Source of the DNA: JAVBOV01 sp031550205
GTDB lineage: Bacteria > Pseudomonadota > Alphaproteobacteria > RF32 > CAG-239
Length of the DNA: 11,550 nt
Reading direction: 5' to 3'
Assembly (NCBI GenBank): GCA_031550205.1
Contig: JAVBOV010000059.1
Coordinates: forward strand, 1 to 11,550
In this document: positions 1-6,527 of the stretch, one piece after another
Layout: each line of letters begins with the position of its first letter
Numbering within the stretch: position 1 is the stretch's first letter
Notes under the pieces: generated by a model
What the model was told of the DNA's origin: nothing
What the model saw: the letters and a program-made list of their open reading frames with translations, nothing else
Databases searched by the model: none
Made by a program: the position numbers and the translations under genes

Positions 1-1377
1 ATATCGCTTCCGGCTCCGAGCATTGCAGAAAGCACCATTGCCAAATCGGCAGCGCCCGGCCAAAGCGCAGCGCAGCTGATAACCGGTGCAGTCTCAAAGA
101 CGGAGAAAGTGCAGAAGTTTACGGTCACACTTGGCAGCCAAAGTTTTGAAATCACTGCGCCGGCCTATGAGTTAAAATATACCGCCGGAGAAAAGAACTT
201 AAACCTTTCCTCCCCGAAATATACGCTGACTTATAAAAAGGCCGACAGCATCAAAACCGAGGTAGTCGGAACCGACTTTGTTAAAACGGTCAACTTAATC
301 TTCACGGCAGCGTTCAACAACCAGCCCCAAGATATCAGCATACCCGTTAAACAAACGTATCCGGCCAGCTTTGTAAGCATTGAAGGAAAGGACCATCTTC
401 TGGAAGGCAATAAGGCATCTTTCACTCTGATTAAAGTCGATGCCAATAATAATAAATTCGACTTTGACAGAAAAGAAGTTACTTATCAAAATTCGTTTTA
501 TGTACCAAGTTTTGCGCCTATTGTTATCAACGACTTAACACTCAGTGTCAGTACCAGTGAAGGCAATAAGGAGATAAACGGAAGCAGAACTGAAGGAAAT
601 ATCCTTCTAAAAAAATTCTTCAAAAATTATCATGTGCACCTCACACCTGAAGTAACTATATCTTTTAGTGGGCGCACTGAAGAAGGTGTTTATACGGAAA
701 GCGGGCTTGAAGGAGAGGTTAACCTTAAAACTTCTGATTACGCCTTCACGCTTAAAAACCATTCTGTGACCGATTTACCGGATATCACTACCCCTGATGG
801 AACTTTTGCCGCTAAAACAGTCACTCTTACTGTCACTACCGTTTATAATGGAATCAGCACCGATTATACCTGCTCTATAGAGTTAAGGAAAAGATTGTCG
901 GCCGCTAATCCTTACGGCATTGCCATTACCGGGACAATGGAAAGCTTCGGAGCCAGTGCTGCCTGGGATAAAGACGGAAACCTTGTTGAAGCCTTTATCG
1001 TGCTGTATAACCCGCTTGGCATTGGTGCTGAAGGCGGATACAGCATTTATATCAACGGAGAGCATAAGGTGTTTCATGATTGGAATAATGCCATACAGTA
1101 TTCAGGCATTGACAACTTAACCGTCGGTCAAAGAGAAGATGGAACATGGATACCGGTCAGACCGCTCGAGGGAGCTTACTCTTACTATTATACATTATAT
1201 TTAAAATCCGGTGCGGGGCTGCCTCCTCGAAATATGCAAGATATTTTTGAGGAAATAGGCACCACCAACGTTTTCTACCCCACAACCGGCGTAGAAAATG
1301 CTAACGGAACGGTAACTTTCAGCTACACCAATCATCTTGGTCAGGCTAAAACTTTAACCGTCGGCGCTCATCCTTAA
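1..1377 (+). CDS. Large beta-rich, probably surface or secreted protein of unknown function (5' end missing)
   Basis: The frame is open from base 1, so the gene begins before the window and 458 residues of its C-terminal part are visible. An internal GTG at 109 is a possible start but has only a badly spaced GGAG before it, so a longer protein is preferred. The sequence is rich in Thr, Ser, Val, Tyr and Gly with alternating hydrophobic patterns, as in stacked beta-sandwich or Ig-like modules; examples are the stretches near codons 40-85 and 265-295. There is one Cys, no catalytic motif and no membrane helix in the visible part. The composition resembles secreted, adhesin-like or tail-fibre-like proteins, but no family is recognised. 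The gene ends 11 bases before a strong terminator. That the reading frame is real is nearly certain; the surface or secreted role is inference. Confidence 0.8.
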   Translation: MSLPAPSIAESTIAKSAAPGQSAAQLITGAVSKTEKVQKFTVTLGSQSFEITAPAYELKYTAGEKNLNLSSPKYTLTYKKADSIKTEVVGTDFVKTVNLIFTAAFNNQPQDISIPVKQTYPASFVSIEGKDHLLEGNKASFTLIKVDANNNKFDFDRKEVTYQNSFYVPSFAPIVINDLTLSVSTSEGNKEINGSRTEGNILLKKFFKNYHVHLTPEVTISFSGRTEEGVYTESGLEGEVNLKTSDYAFTLKNHSVTDLPDITTPDGTFAAKTVTLTVTTVYNGISTDYTCSIELRKRLSAANPYGIAITGTMESFGASAAWDKDGNLVEAFIVLYNPLGIGAEGGYSIYINGEHKVFHDWNNAIQYSGIDNLTVGQREDGTWIPVRPLEGAYSYYYTLYLKSGAGLPPRNMQDIFEEIGTTNVFYPTTGVENANGTVTFSYTNHLGQAKTLTVGAHP

Positions 1378-1388
1378 ACACACACAAC

Positions 1389-1420
1389 AAAAAAGGCTCT
1401 TCATTGAAGAGCCTTTTTTT
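1389..1420. terminator. Bidirectional intrinsic terminator between convergent genes
   Basis: A perfect 14-bp stem (AAAAAAGGCTCTTC paired with GAAGAGCCTTTTTT) with a 3-base ATT loop. It has an A-run on the left and a T-run on the right, so it reads as a Rho-independent terminator from either strand. It lies 11 bases past the stop of the upstream plus-strand gene and 3 bases past the rpoH stop, so it should end both transcripts. Confidence 0.95.
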
Positions 1421-1423
1421 ACT

Positions 1424-2296
1424 TTACGCCAGCTGCAGCTTGTGCTTAATCTTCCTTATTGAGTTCAGCTCAATCTGGCGCACCCTCTCCTTGGAAATAT
1501 TATAAGCTTTACTCAAATCATCAAGCGTCATAGCTTTCTCAACCATCCTGCGCTTAAATAAAATATCCTTCTCTCTTTGGTTCAGGCAGCTCAAAGATTC
1601 TCTAAACATCTTTTTCCGATGCGATAAAACCTCCGCGCGGCCGAATATTTCTTCCTGGTTGGGTTTATTATCTGAAATAAAATCAATCCATTCCAACCCG
1701 GCATCGTTATCATTATCAACTGAAACATTCAAAGAGCCGTCCTGCGACTTTAGACGCATGTTCATCTCTTTAACTTCCTGAGAACTAACCCCCAAAGACC
1801 TTGCAATCTCGGCAATTATCTCAACGCTCATGTCGCGGTCGTCATTTAAGTTCATCTTATTTTTAACTTTTCTCAAATTAAAGAAAAGCTTTTTCTGCGC
1901 CGCCGTAGTGCCGATTTTAACCAAAGACCAGGAGCTGATAATATATTTCTGCACATAAGCCTTAATCCACCACAAAGCATAGGTTGAAAACCTAAAACCT
2001 CTGTCCGGCTCAAATTTCTCAATTGCGTACAAAAGGCCCATGTTGCCCTCAGACACCATCTCGCTTAAGGGCAGACCATATCCCCGATAATTTGAAACCA
2101 CCTTAACCACCAGCCGCAAATGCGCGTTTATCAAAACCGAGGCGGCTTTAACATCCCTGTTTTTTTTATATTGCATGGCCAACCTGAATTCTTCATCCTG
2201 ATTCAAAATCGGATACCTGCGAATTGCCTGAAGATACCTTGTAAAGTTCACGTCCGGAGAAAAATCTAAGACACCTGCCGATAGTACATCGTCCAT
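1424..2296 (-). CDS. rpoH: RNA polymerase heat-shock sigma factor RpoH (sigma-32)
   Basis: Alternative sigma factor that directs core RNA polymerase to heat-shock promoters (chaperones and proteases). The 290-residue length is normal for the family. Region 2 spans about residues 53-125, with the core-binding and -10 recognition helices ending in YALWWIKAYVQKYI at 106-119. The RpoH-specific box QKKLFFNLR lies at 134-142 and separates sigma-32 from RpoD and RpoS. Region 4.2 carries the -35-binding helix-turn-helix at about 256-276 (MTLDDLSKAYNISKERVRQI). The ATG at 2296 is preceded by AAGGAGG at 2301-2307, four bases upstream. It lies 60 bases downstream of rluD on the same strand, with a candidate promoter of its own, and ends at the shared terminator. 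Nothing is missing or truncated. Confidence 0.97.
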   Translation of the reverse strand: MDDVLSAGVLDFSPDVNFTRYLQAIRRYPILNQDEEFRLAMQYKKNRDVKAASVLINAHLRLVVKVVSNYRGYGLPLSEMVSEGNMGLLYAIEKFEPDRGFRFSTYALWWIKAYVQKYIISSWSLVKIGTTAAQKKLFFNLRKVKNKMNLNDDRDMSVEIIAEIARSLGVSSQEVKEMNMRLKSQDGSLNVSVDNDNDAGLEWIDFISDNKPNQEEIFGRAEVLSHRKKMFRESLSCLNQREKDILFKRRMVEKAMTLDDLSKAYNISKERVRQIELNSIRKIKHKLQLA

Positions 2297-2310
2297 AAGC
2301 CCTCCTTACC

Positions 2311-2327
2311 TTCTCAAAAAGTGAGAA
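2311..2327 (-). promoter_or_regulatory. Small hairpin in the rpoH leader
   Basis: TTCTCA and TGAGAA form a 6-bp inverted repeat around a 5-base loop, directly upstream of the rpoH ribosome-binding site at 2301-2307. The stem is short and AU-rich and does not itself cover the binding site, so a role in translation control is only a possibility. Confidence 0.3.
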
Positions 2328-2332
2328 ACTAC

Positions 2333-2360
2333 ATATTAAAATGAGGGAATCTAAACTCAA
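2333..2360 (-). promoter_or_regulatory. Candidate sigma-70 type promoter for rpoH
   Basis: On the minus strand, TTGAGT (2355-2360) and TAATAT (2333-2338) are 16 bases apart, each matching four of six bases of the -35 and -10 consensus. The -35 element overlaps the rluD stop codon, so rpoH could be transcribed independently of rluD. The likely start near 2326 gives a leader of about 30 bases. Assignment is by eye only; read-through from rluD is equally possible. Confidence 0.4.
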
Positions 2361-3322
2361 CCTATACTAAAGTTTAGTGTTTTCTCTAACTCTTTGAAAT
2401 CGCTTGGAACTTCGGCTTTAAACAGAAGTTCTTTTTTGGTCCTCGGGTGCACAAAACCAAGCACTGCGGCGTGCAAAGCCTGTCTGCCAAAACCGTTTAC
2501 ATAATCTTTTATATCCGCGCCGATTCCTTGAACATGCGTTTTTTTGGCCTTAACATAAAGTTGGTCACCCACCAGATTGCACCCGATATGCGCCATATGC
2601 ACCCTAATCTGATGCGTTCTTCCGGTTTCTAAGCGGCATTCAACCTTTGAGCAAAAATTGCCGAAGTTTTGCAGAACCTTATAATTGGTAACCGCCGTTT
2701 TTCCGCCCTTTTGCACCACTGCCATTTTCTTGCGGTCATACGGCGAGCGCCCGATATTAGCCTCTATACGCCCTTCCAAAGGGTTTGGCAGCCCGTAAAC
2801 AATTGCCAGATACACGCGCTTAATTGAGTGTTCAAAAAACTGCTCGGCCAAGCCGTGGTGTGCCGCGTCGGTTTTTGCCGCCACCAACAGCCCCGAGGTG
2901 TCCTTGTCAATTCTGTGCACAATTCCCGGCCTCTTAACCCCGCCAACACCCGACAAATTGTCTTGGCAATGAAACATCAGCGCATTAACCAGCGTAGCTG
3001 AATATGCGCCCGGTGCCGGGTGCACCACCATTCCAGCCGGTTTGTTGACCACCACCAAATCATCATCTTCAAAAACAATGTCCAGCGGAATATCTTCTGC
3101 CTTAATTTCCGCATCTTTTGCTTCCGGCACAATAACCTGATAAACGTCATCAAGCCTCACCTTAAAGTCATTGTCGGCAACAACGTCGTCATCAACGCTC
3201 ACATAGCCTTCTAAAATCAGGCGCTGCACCGCCGAACGCGACAATCCCTCGCAAGTTAAAGCCAAAAACTTGTCAATGCGCATACCTTTTTGTTCAATTT
3301 CCACCGGTGGAGTTAAAAACAT
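2357..3322 (-). CDS. rluD: Large-subunit rRNA pseudouridine synthase, RluA/RluD family
   Basis: Isomerises specific uridines of 23S rRNA to pseudouridine; E. coli RluD acts on helix 69 (positions 1911, 1915 and 1917). The 321-residue protein has an N-terminal S4 RNA-binding domain at about 13-70 (MRIDKFL..., SRSAVQRLILEGYVSVD) and a catalytic domain from about 85. The signature HRIDKDTSGLLV is at 136-147 with the nucleophile Asp139. Further conserved motifs are NKPAGMVVHP at 93-102, RTHQIRVHMAHIG at 235-247, and a C-terminal RQALHAAVLGFVHP at 280-293. The ATG at 3322 follows an AGGGG about eight bases upstream. It precedes rpoH on the same strand. RluD rather than RluA or RluC is favoured by the S4 domain and the HRIDKDTSG sequence; the exact target uridines are inferred. 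Confidence 0.93.
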   Translation of the reverse strand: MFLTPPVEIEQKGMRIDKFLALTCEGLSRSAVQRLILEGYVSVDDDVVADNDFKVRLDDVYQVIVPEAKDAEIKAEDIPLDIVFEDDDLVVVNKPAGMVVHPAPGAYSATLVNALMFHCQDNLSGVGGVKRPGIVHRIDKDTSGLLVAAKTDAAHHGLAEQFFEHSIKRVYLAIVYGLPNPLEGRIEANIGRSPYDRKKMAVVQKGGKTAVTNYKVLQNFGNFCSKVECRLETGRTHQIRVHMAHIGCNLVGDQLYVKAKKTHVQGIGADIKDYVNGFGRQALHAAVLGFVHPRTKKELLFKAEVPSDFKELEKTLNFSIG

Positions 3323-3350
3323 TACAAAGCCCCTAAAAAATCAATATAAT
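3322..3350 (+). promoter_or_regulatory. Candidate promoter in the AT-rich divergent region
   Basis: A perfect TATAAT at 3345-3350 is preceded 17 bases upstream by TTACAA (3322-3327), a weak -35 overlapping the rluD start codon. It would drive the plus-strand genes from 3394. The reverse strand of the same AT-rich stretch also holds a TATATT (3343-3348), so the 71-base gap probably serves both rluD and the plus-strand genes. Confidence 0.4.
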
Positions 3351-3393
3351 TTTAATATATTAAGATTAGAATTCTGGCAAGGAGTTTCTAACC

Positions 3394-3681
3394 ATGAACC
3401 AATTAAAAGCCGTCAAAATCGTTGTTTTTGTTTTAACCTTTCTGCTTGTTTTCGGCACTCTTGCCATGCTTGGCACCATATACCAAAAAGCAAACAAATC
3501 CAAGGCTGACACCCCTTCCGTCTCAAACTTAAACGAGCCCTACGGCAGCCGTATTGAAAGCTTTGAAGTTAAGAACGAAAAAATGTATCTTTTAATTAAA
3601 AACGGCGGCCGCGCCGACCGCATTGTTATCATAAACGCCGATACCGGCAGACAAAATCGTCTGGAGTTAAACAATGAGTGA
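3394..3681 (+). CDS. Small single-helix membrane protein, DUF6476-like
   Basis: A 95-residue protein with one N-terminal membrane helix at about 7-30 (VKIVVFVLTFLLVFGTLAML), a short polar linker, and a small beta-rich C-terminal domain at about 50-92 with strands ending in RIVIINADTG. This architecture, and the position divergent from rluD, resemble the short alphaproteobacterial DUF6476 proteins as I remember them; this is recall, not a search result. The start is supported by AAGGAG at 3379-3384, nine bases before the ATG. The soluble domain could face the cytoplasm or the periplasm. No enzymatic motif is seen and its function is unknown. The next gene overlaps its last 8 bases, so the two are translationally coupled. 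Confidence 0.85.
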   Translation: MNQLKAVKIVVFVLTFLLVFGTLAMLGTIYQKANKSKADTPSVSNLNEPYGSRIESFEVKNEKMYLLIKNGGRADRIVIINADTGRQNRLELNNE

Positions 3682-4552
3682 TGAAGTAAACATTTCCGCC
3701 GAAGAAGATGAAGAGTTTCAAAAACTCTTAAATGATTTTTTAGATGAAGAACTAAAAGGCGTTGAAACCGGCGTTTCCGAGAAAAAAGCCGAGGAAAAAT
3801 CCGCGCCTGCTGCTCCTGCTCAGGTTCAGTCTGCTCAAGAAGAAGAGGAAACCGAACCCTTAGAGCTCTTAAAAGATACCGAAAGAAGCCTATACCTGGC
3901 TTACCGTTCGTTTGTTCAATCGGTCAATAAAATGGCCGAAGCCGGCGGCATTAAGCCGATGAAGCGGTCTGTGCTTTTAGAAAATCTCACCCCCAATTAT
4001 AAACCTTCCGTCGGCAAAAGAATTGTGGCTGACGCCCTTCTTGGTTGGGATATCATGATAAAAACCCAACCCACTCGCATTTCCAGCATTTCTCCCACCG
4101 CCGGCGATGATGAACTGTTGAACTTTGCCGAAAAAACCACCGATCACAACCTGACCTTTGCCATCATTGCTTATGTGGAAACAGTTATTGAAATTGAGGG
4201 CTGTGAAATTGAATTTGAAAAAAAGCGGCTTAAATTTGAACGCCGCCGCGTTGAGCGCCTGATATATGAGGAACACCAAAAACGCGTGGAAAGAAGCAAG
4301 CGCTTCATTGCCGCCATTGAAAAGAAAAAATTTCCCATCAACGCTGAGCGCTTGGTCAACAACTATTTCAAACCCGCCCAAAAAGACAACGACGGCGCTT
4401 ACAACGCCCTAATTAACAACCCGGCCATGTTTGCCCCAATAGAAATGGAAAAGGTAAAACCCGGCTTTTTTGGCTTGTTTAAGGTAACTCCCAAAGACGG
4501 TTTTAAGATAAACCAAAAAATTGCCGATTTCTTGAAAAAACTGAAAGTTTAA
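3674..4552 (+). CDS. Conserved hypothetical protein with acidic N-terminus and charged helix
   Basis: A 292-residue soluble protein that I do not recognise. Residues 1-65 are acidic and low in complexity (EEDEEFQ, Lys/Ala/Pro-rich, then EEEET) and are probably disordered. Residues 66-170 form a compact-looking helical region. A strongly charged helix, possibly a coiled coil, covers about 175-218 (alternating Glu/Lys/Arg, e.g. KKRLKFERRRVERLIYEE at 183-200). A Lys/Phe-rich tail follows. There is no signal peptide or membrane helix. The start overlaps the preceding gene by 8 bases and has GGAG at 3663-3666. A plausible role is a cytoplasmic adaptor or scaffold; nothing shows an enzyme. Confidence 0.85.
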   Translation: MSDEVNISAEEDEEFQKLLNDFLDEELKGVETGVSEKKAEEKSAPAAPAQVQSAQEEEETEPLELLKDTERSLYLAYRSFVQSVNKMAEAGGIKPMKRSVLLENLTPNYKPSVGKRIVADALLGWDIMIKTQPTRISSISPTAGDDELLNFAEKTTDHNLTFAIIAYVETVIEIEGCEIEFEKKRLKFERRRVERLIYEEHQKRVERSKRFIAAIEKKKFPINAERLVNNYFKPAQKDNDGAYNALINNPAMFAPIEMEKVKPGFFGLFKVTPKDGFKINQKIADFLKKLKV

Positions 4553-4634
4553 CAAAACTGTTACACAAAAAACATAGACAAAAACTGGTTTTTATGTTAA
4601 AGTTAAAATAAGATTTGGAATAAAGGACAAAAAG

Positions 4635-5933
4635 ATGGTAGAAAATGAAGAAAATCAAGGCATAAAGGTCAGCGAAGACGTTACCGCTGCTGCCACCCTT
4701 CAAGTAAAAGAAGGCAAAGAAGACATTGACTTTTCTAAAATGACCGTCGACGAAATGGCCGCTTTTTCCAAAAACAACCTCTTAACCGTCGACCAAATGT
4801 CTGCCATTGATACCAATACAAAAGAAAAAACCGGCAAAGCCAAACGCATTAAACCCAAACGCATTGCCGCTGAAGAAAAAGGCCCCTTAAAAGAAGACGA
4901 CGTCATCCACTACATGTACAACGAGTGGCTGATTGCCGGCGCCAACTGGCTCTGGGGCAAAGGCGTCAAGCGCTGTAAACAAGCCTGGTATAACGCCCAA
5001 AGACACATCGGCACCAGAGAAAGAAAAGCCAAAGCCAACTTCGGCGCCATGGAAACCTACAAATTCAAAGACGAAATAAAAACCATGATGCTTGATAACA
5101 TGGAAGCGGCGGTCAAAACCGCTGACCAAAACAAGCACACCATAGAGCATTTCAAACAAATTCGCGAGACCGATTTCAACGACCCCAAACAGGTGGCTAA
5201 ATTAAACCTCAGTCCTGAAATGGTTGAAGATCTGAAAAAAATTAGTCCCAAAGCTCGCCAAGATCTTTATTCTGAGAAAAATGCCGAGAAATTTCAAAAA
5301 TATAACAATGACAGAGCTGTCAGGCTTATAGAAACCTCATATATGCTGGCTGCCGCCAAACTTATGGACCGCAAGGCCAAAGACAAAGATGCTTTCAACG
5401 GCTTGGAAACAAAAACCTTATTAAACCAGGCTGTAGGCGAAGCCAACATTGAAGCCTGCAAACTCATTTCCAACATCTATGCCAACGGCGGAAGTTTTGC
5501 CAAAACCGAAAACGCCCAAAATGAGATGCACGAGCTTGCCAAAGCAGCCTACGAAAAATCCGTAAAAAACATTGAAAAAGGCAAATTTCATGAAGCCGGA
5601 AAAGAACCCGGCGTCAACAAACACCTGAACAAAATCGGCAAAATCACGCTTGATGCCAAAGAAAAAGCCGAAGGCTTGGGCAAAACCGACGTTAAAGACA
5701 TCTTCATCAAAGGCGCATACAATCAAATTCTTGACAGAGAGAATCAAGGTGTAAAGCAAAACCAGCAAGCTCTGGAAGCCAGAGAAATTTCTTATGCCGA
5801 CCGCAAAAAAATGCTGGAGTTTGTTAAAAACAAAAGAGGCATATCTTTTGACCAAGACACTCACCAAACCGGCCAAAAACAAACCAAACCTCAGGCTCCT
5901 TTTGTGAAAAACCAAACTCCTCAAGGCCGCTAA
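4635..5933 (+). CDS. Lysine-rich helical protein of unknown function, first gene of the coupling-protein cluster
   Basis: A 432-residue, mostly helical, Lys/Ala/Glu-rich protein with no recognised family. Residues 1-90 are polar and look disordered, with a basic patch KAKRIKPKRIAAEEK at 68-82. Residues 94-120 form a Trp-rich amphipathic segment (WLIAGANWLWGKGVKRCKQAW) that could touch a membrane but is short for a spanning helix. Residues 140-400 are consecutive charged helices, and the C-terminal 25 residues are Gln/Pro/Lys-rich. No signal peptide is seen. The start has AAAGGA at 4622-4627, seven bases before the ATG, after an 82-base gap. Only three bases separate its stop from the next gene. 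Position at the head of the run suggests a partner, chaperone or substrate of the secretion machinery; this is inference. Confidence 0.85.
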   Translation: MVENEENQGIKVSEDVTAAATLQVKEGKEDIDFSKMTVDEMAAFSKNNLLTVDQMSAIDTNTKEKTGKAKRIKPKRIAAEEKGPLKEDDVIHYMYNEWLIAGANWLWGKGVKRCKQAWYNAQRHIGTRERKAKANFGAMETYKFKDEIKTMMLDNMEAAVKTADQNKHTIEHFKQIRETDFNDPKQVAKLNLSPEMVEDLKKISPKARQDLYSEKNAEKFQKYNNDRAVRLIETSYMLAAAKLMDRKAKDKDAFNGLETKTLLNQAVGEANIEACKLISNIYANGGSFAKTENAQNEMHELAKAAYEKSVKNIEKGKFHEAGKEPGVNKHLNKIGKITLDAKEKAEGLGKTDVKDIFIKGAYNQILDRENQGVKQNQQALEAREISYADRKKMLEFVKNKRGISFDQDTHQTGQKQTKPQAPFVKNQTPQGR

Positions 5934-5936
5934 ATC

Positions 5937-6422
5937 ATGCTTAAAAAACTCTCGAAAGTAATCAAACTCATCTTCATCGGCACAATCTGGAGCTACATAT
6001 ATATCTATCTGGCCAACTCTCTCTTTGTACATTTTTGGAAGTTCAACTTCTTGTCTGCCAAACAATGGCGGGTCATTGAAGTTTTCTGGAACTCCGGCGG
6101 CAACATCCGCCAAGGCAAAGATTATATCTTTCTGCTCTGCCTGCTTTTGGTTATCCCTCTTTGGATGTTCGGCTTCAGCTATTTTTACAAGCGCAATTTC
6201 TTGAATCTGCTGCTTTTCCCCATCACTGCCTACAACCGCCGGGTTGTTAAAAAATATGGCGAAGGCTCAAAACGCATCATCTTAAAAAATCTCGCTGCCA
6301 CCCAAAAAATCAACATGGATGATCTGGTTAACCAAAAGCTCAAAACCCAGCCAAAAATCGAAGGCGTCGACACAAGCGAAGTCCGTTCCCAAATCGCCGA
6401 AAAAATCAGATCCGTGAAGTAA
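5937..6422 (+). CDS. Two-helix inner-membrane protein, paralogous to the N-terminus of the gene at 6525
   Basis: A 161-residue protein with two membrane helices at about 9-33 and 62-84, separated by a short Trp-rich loop (KFNFLSAKQWRVIEVFWNSG, 35-54), then a basic cytoplasmic tail of about 75 residues. The first 80 residues match those of the 424-residue protein encoded at 6525. The shared positions are FIG..WS, W.F....A..W......W..G, a K and PLW..G, with only a one-residue offset. The ATG lies three bases after the previous stop, with a weak AAGG at 5923-5926. Its neighbours suggest an accessory inner-membrane subunit working with the coupling ATPase. No family name is assigned. Confidence 0.85.
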   Translation: MLKKLSKVIKLIFIGTIWSYIYIYLANSLFVHFWKFNFLSAKQWRVIEVFWNSGGNIRQGKDYIFLLCLLLVIPLWMFGFSYFYKRNFLNLLLFPITAYNRRVVKKYGEGSKRIILKNLAATQKINMDDLVNQKLKTQPKIEGVDTSEVRSQIAEKIRSVK

Positions 6423-6435
6423 TCATCCGCAATCA

Positions 6436-6463
6436 AAAATCTAAAATCCAAAATCTAAAATTT
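6436..6463. repeat. Heptamer tandem repeat (four copies)
   Basis: Four consecutive 7-base units, AAAATCT, AAAATCC, AAAATCT and AAAATTT, lie in the 102-base gap between the two paralogous membrane-protein genes. Such AT-rich heptamer repeats occur in some bacteria, notably cyanobacteria, as short tandemly repeated repetitive sequences. The unit length is not a problem for coding because it lies outside genes. Apart from this and a CATAAT at 6503-6508 that could be a -10 element, the gap shows only the ribosome-binding site of the next gene. Confidence 0.7.
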
Positions 6464-6509
6464 TTATATACTTTTTAACCATTTCTGTGCTAAACTTTAC
6501 CCCATAATT

Positions 6510-6527
6510 AGGAGTGATTTTTTATTG
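6510..6527 (+). promoter_or_regulatory. Ribosome-binding site deciding a TTG start
   Basis: AGGAG at 6510-6514 lies ten bases before TTG at 6525-6527. The next in-frame ATG is at 6618 and would remove most of the first membrane helix that is conserved with the 161-residue paralogue, so the TTG is the better start. Confidence 0.7.

Noticed and set aside
109..111. GTG at 109 as the true start of the first gene
   Set aside because: The frame stays open to base 1 with protein-like composition, and the only nearby GGAG is about four bases from the GTG; a truncated longer gene is more likely.
4571..4598. Imperfect inverted repeat (AACATA...TATGTT with an inner AAAA/TTTT pairing) after the 3674 gene, considered as a terminator
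   Set aside because: The stem is almost all A-T, contains a 4-base bulge and is not followed by a T-run, so termination is not supported.
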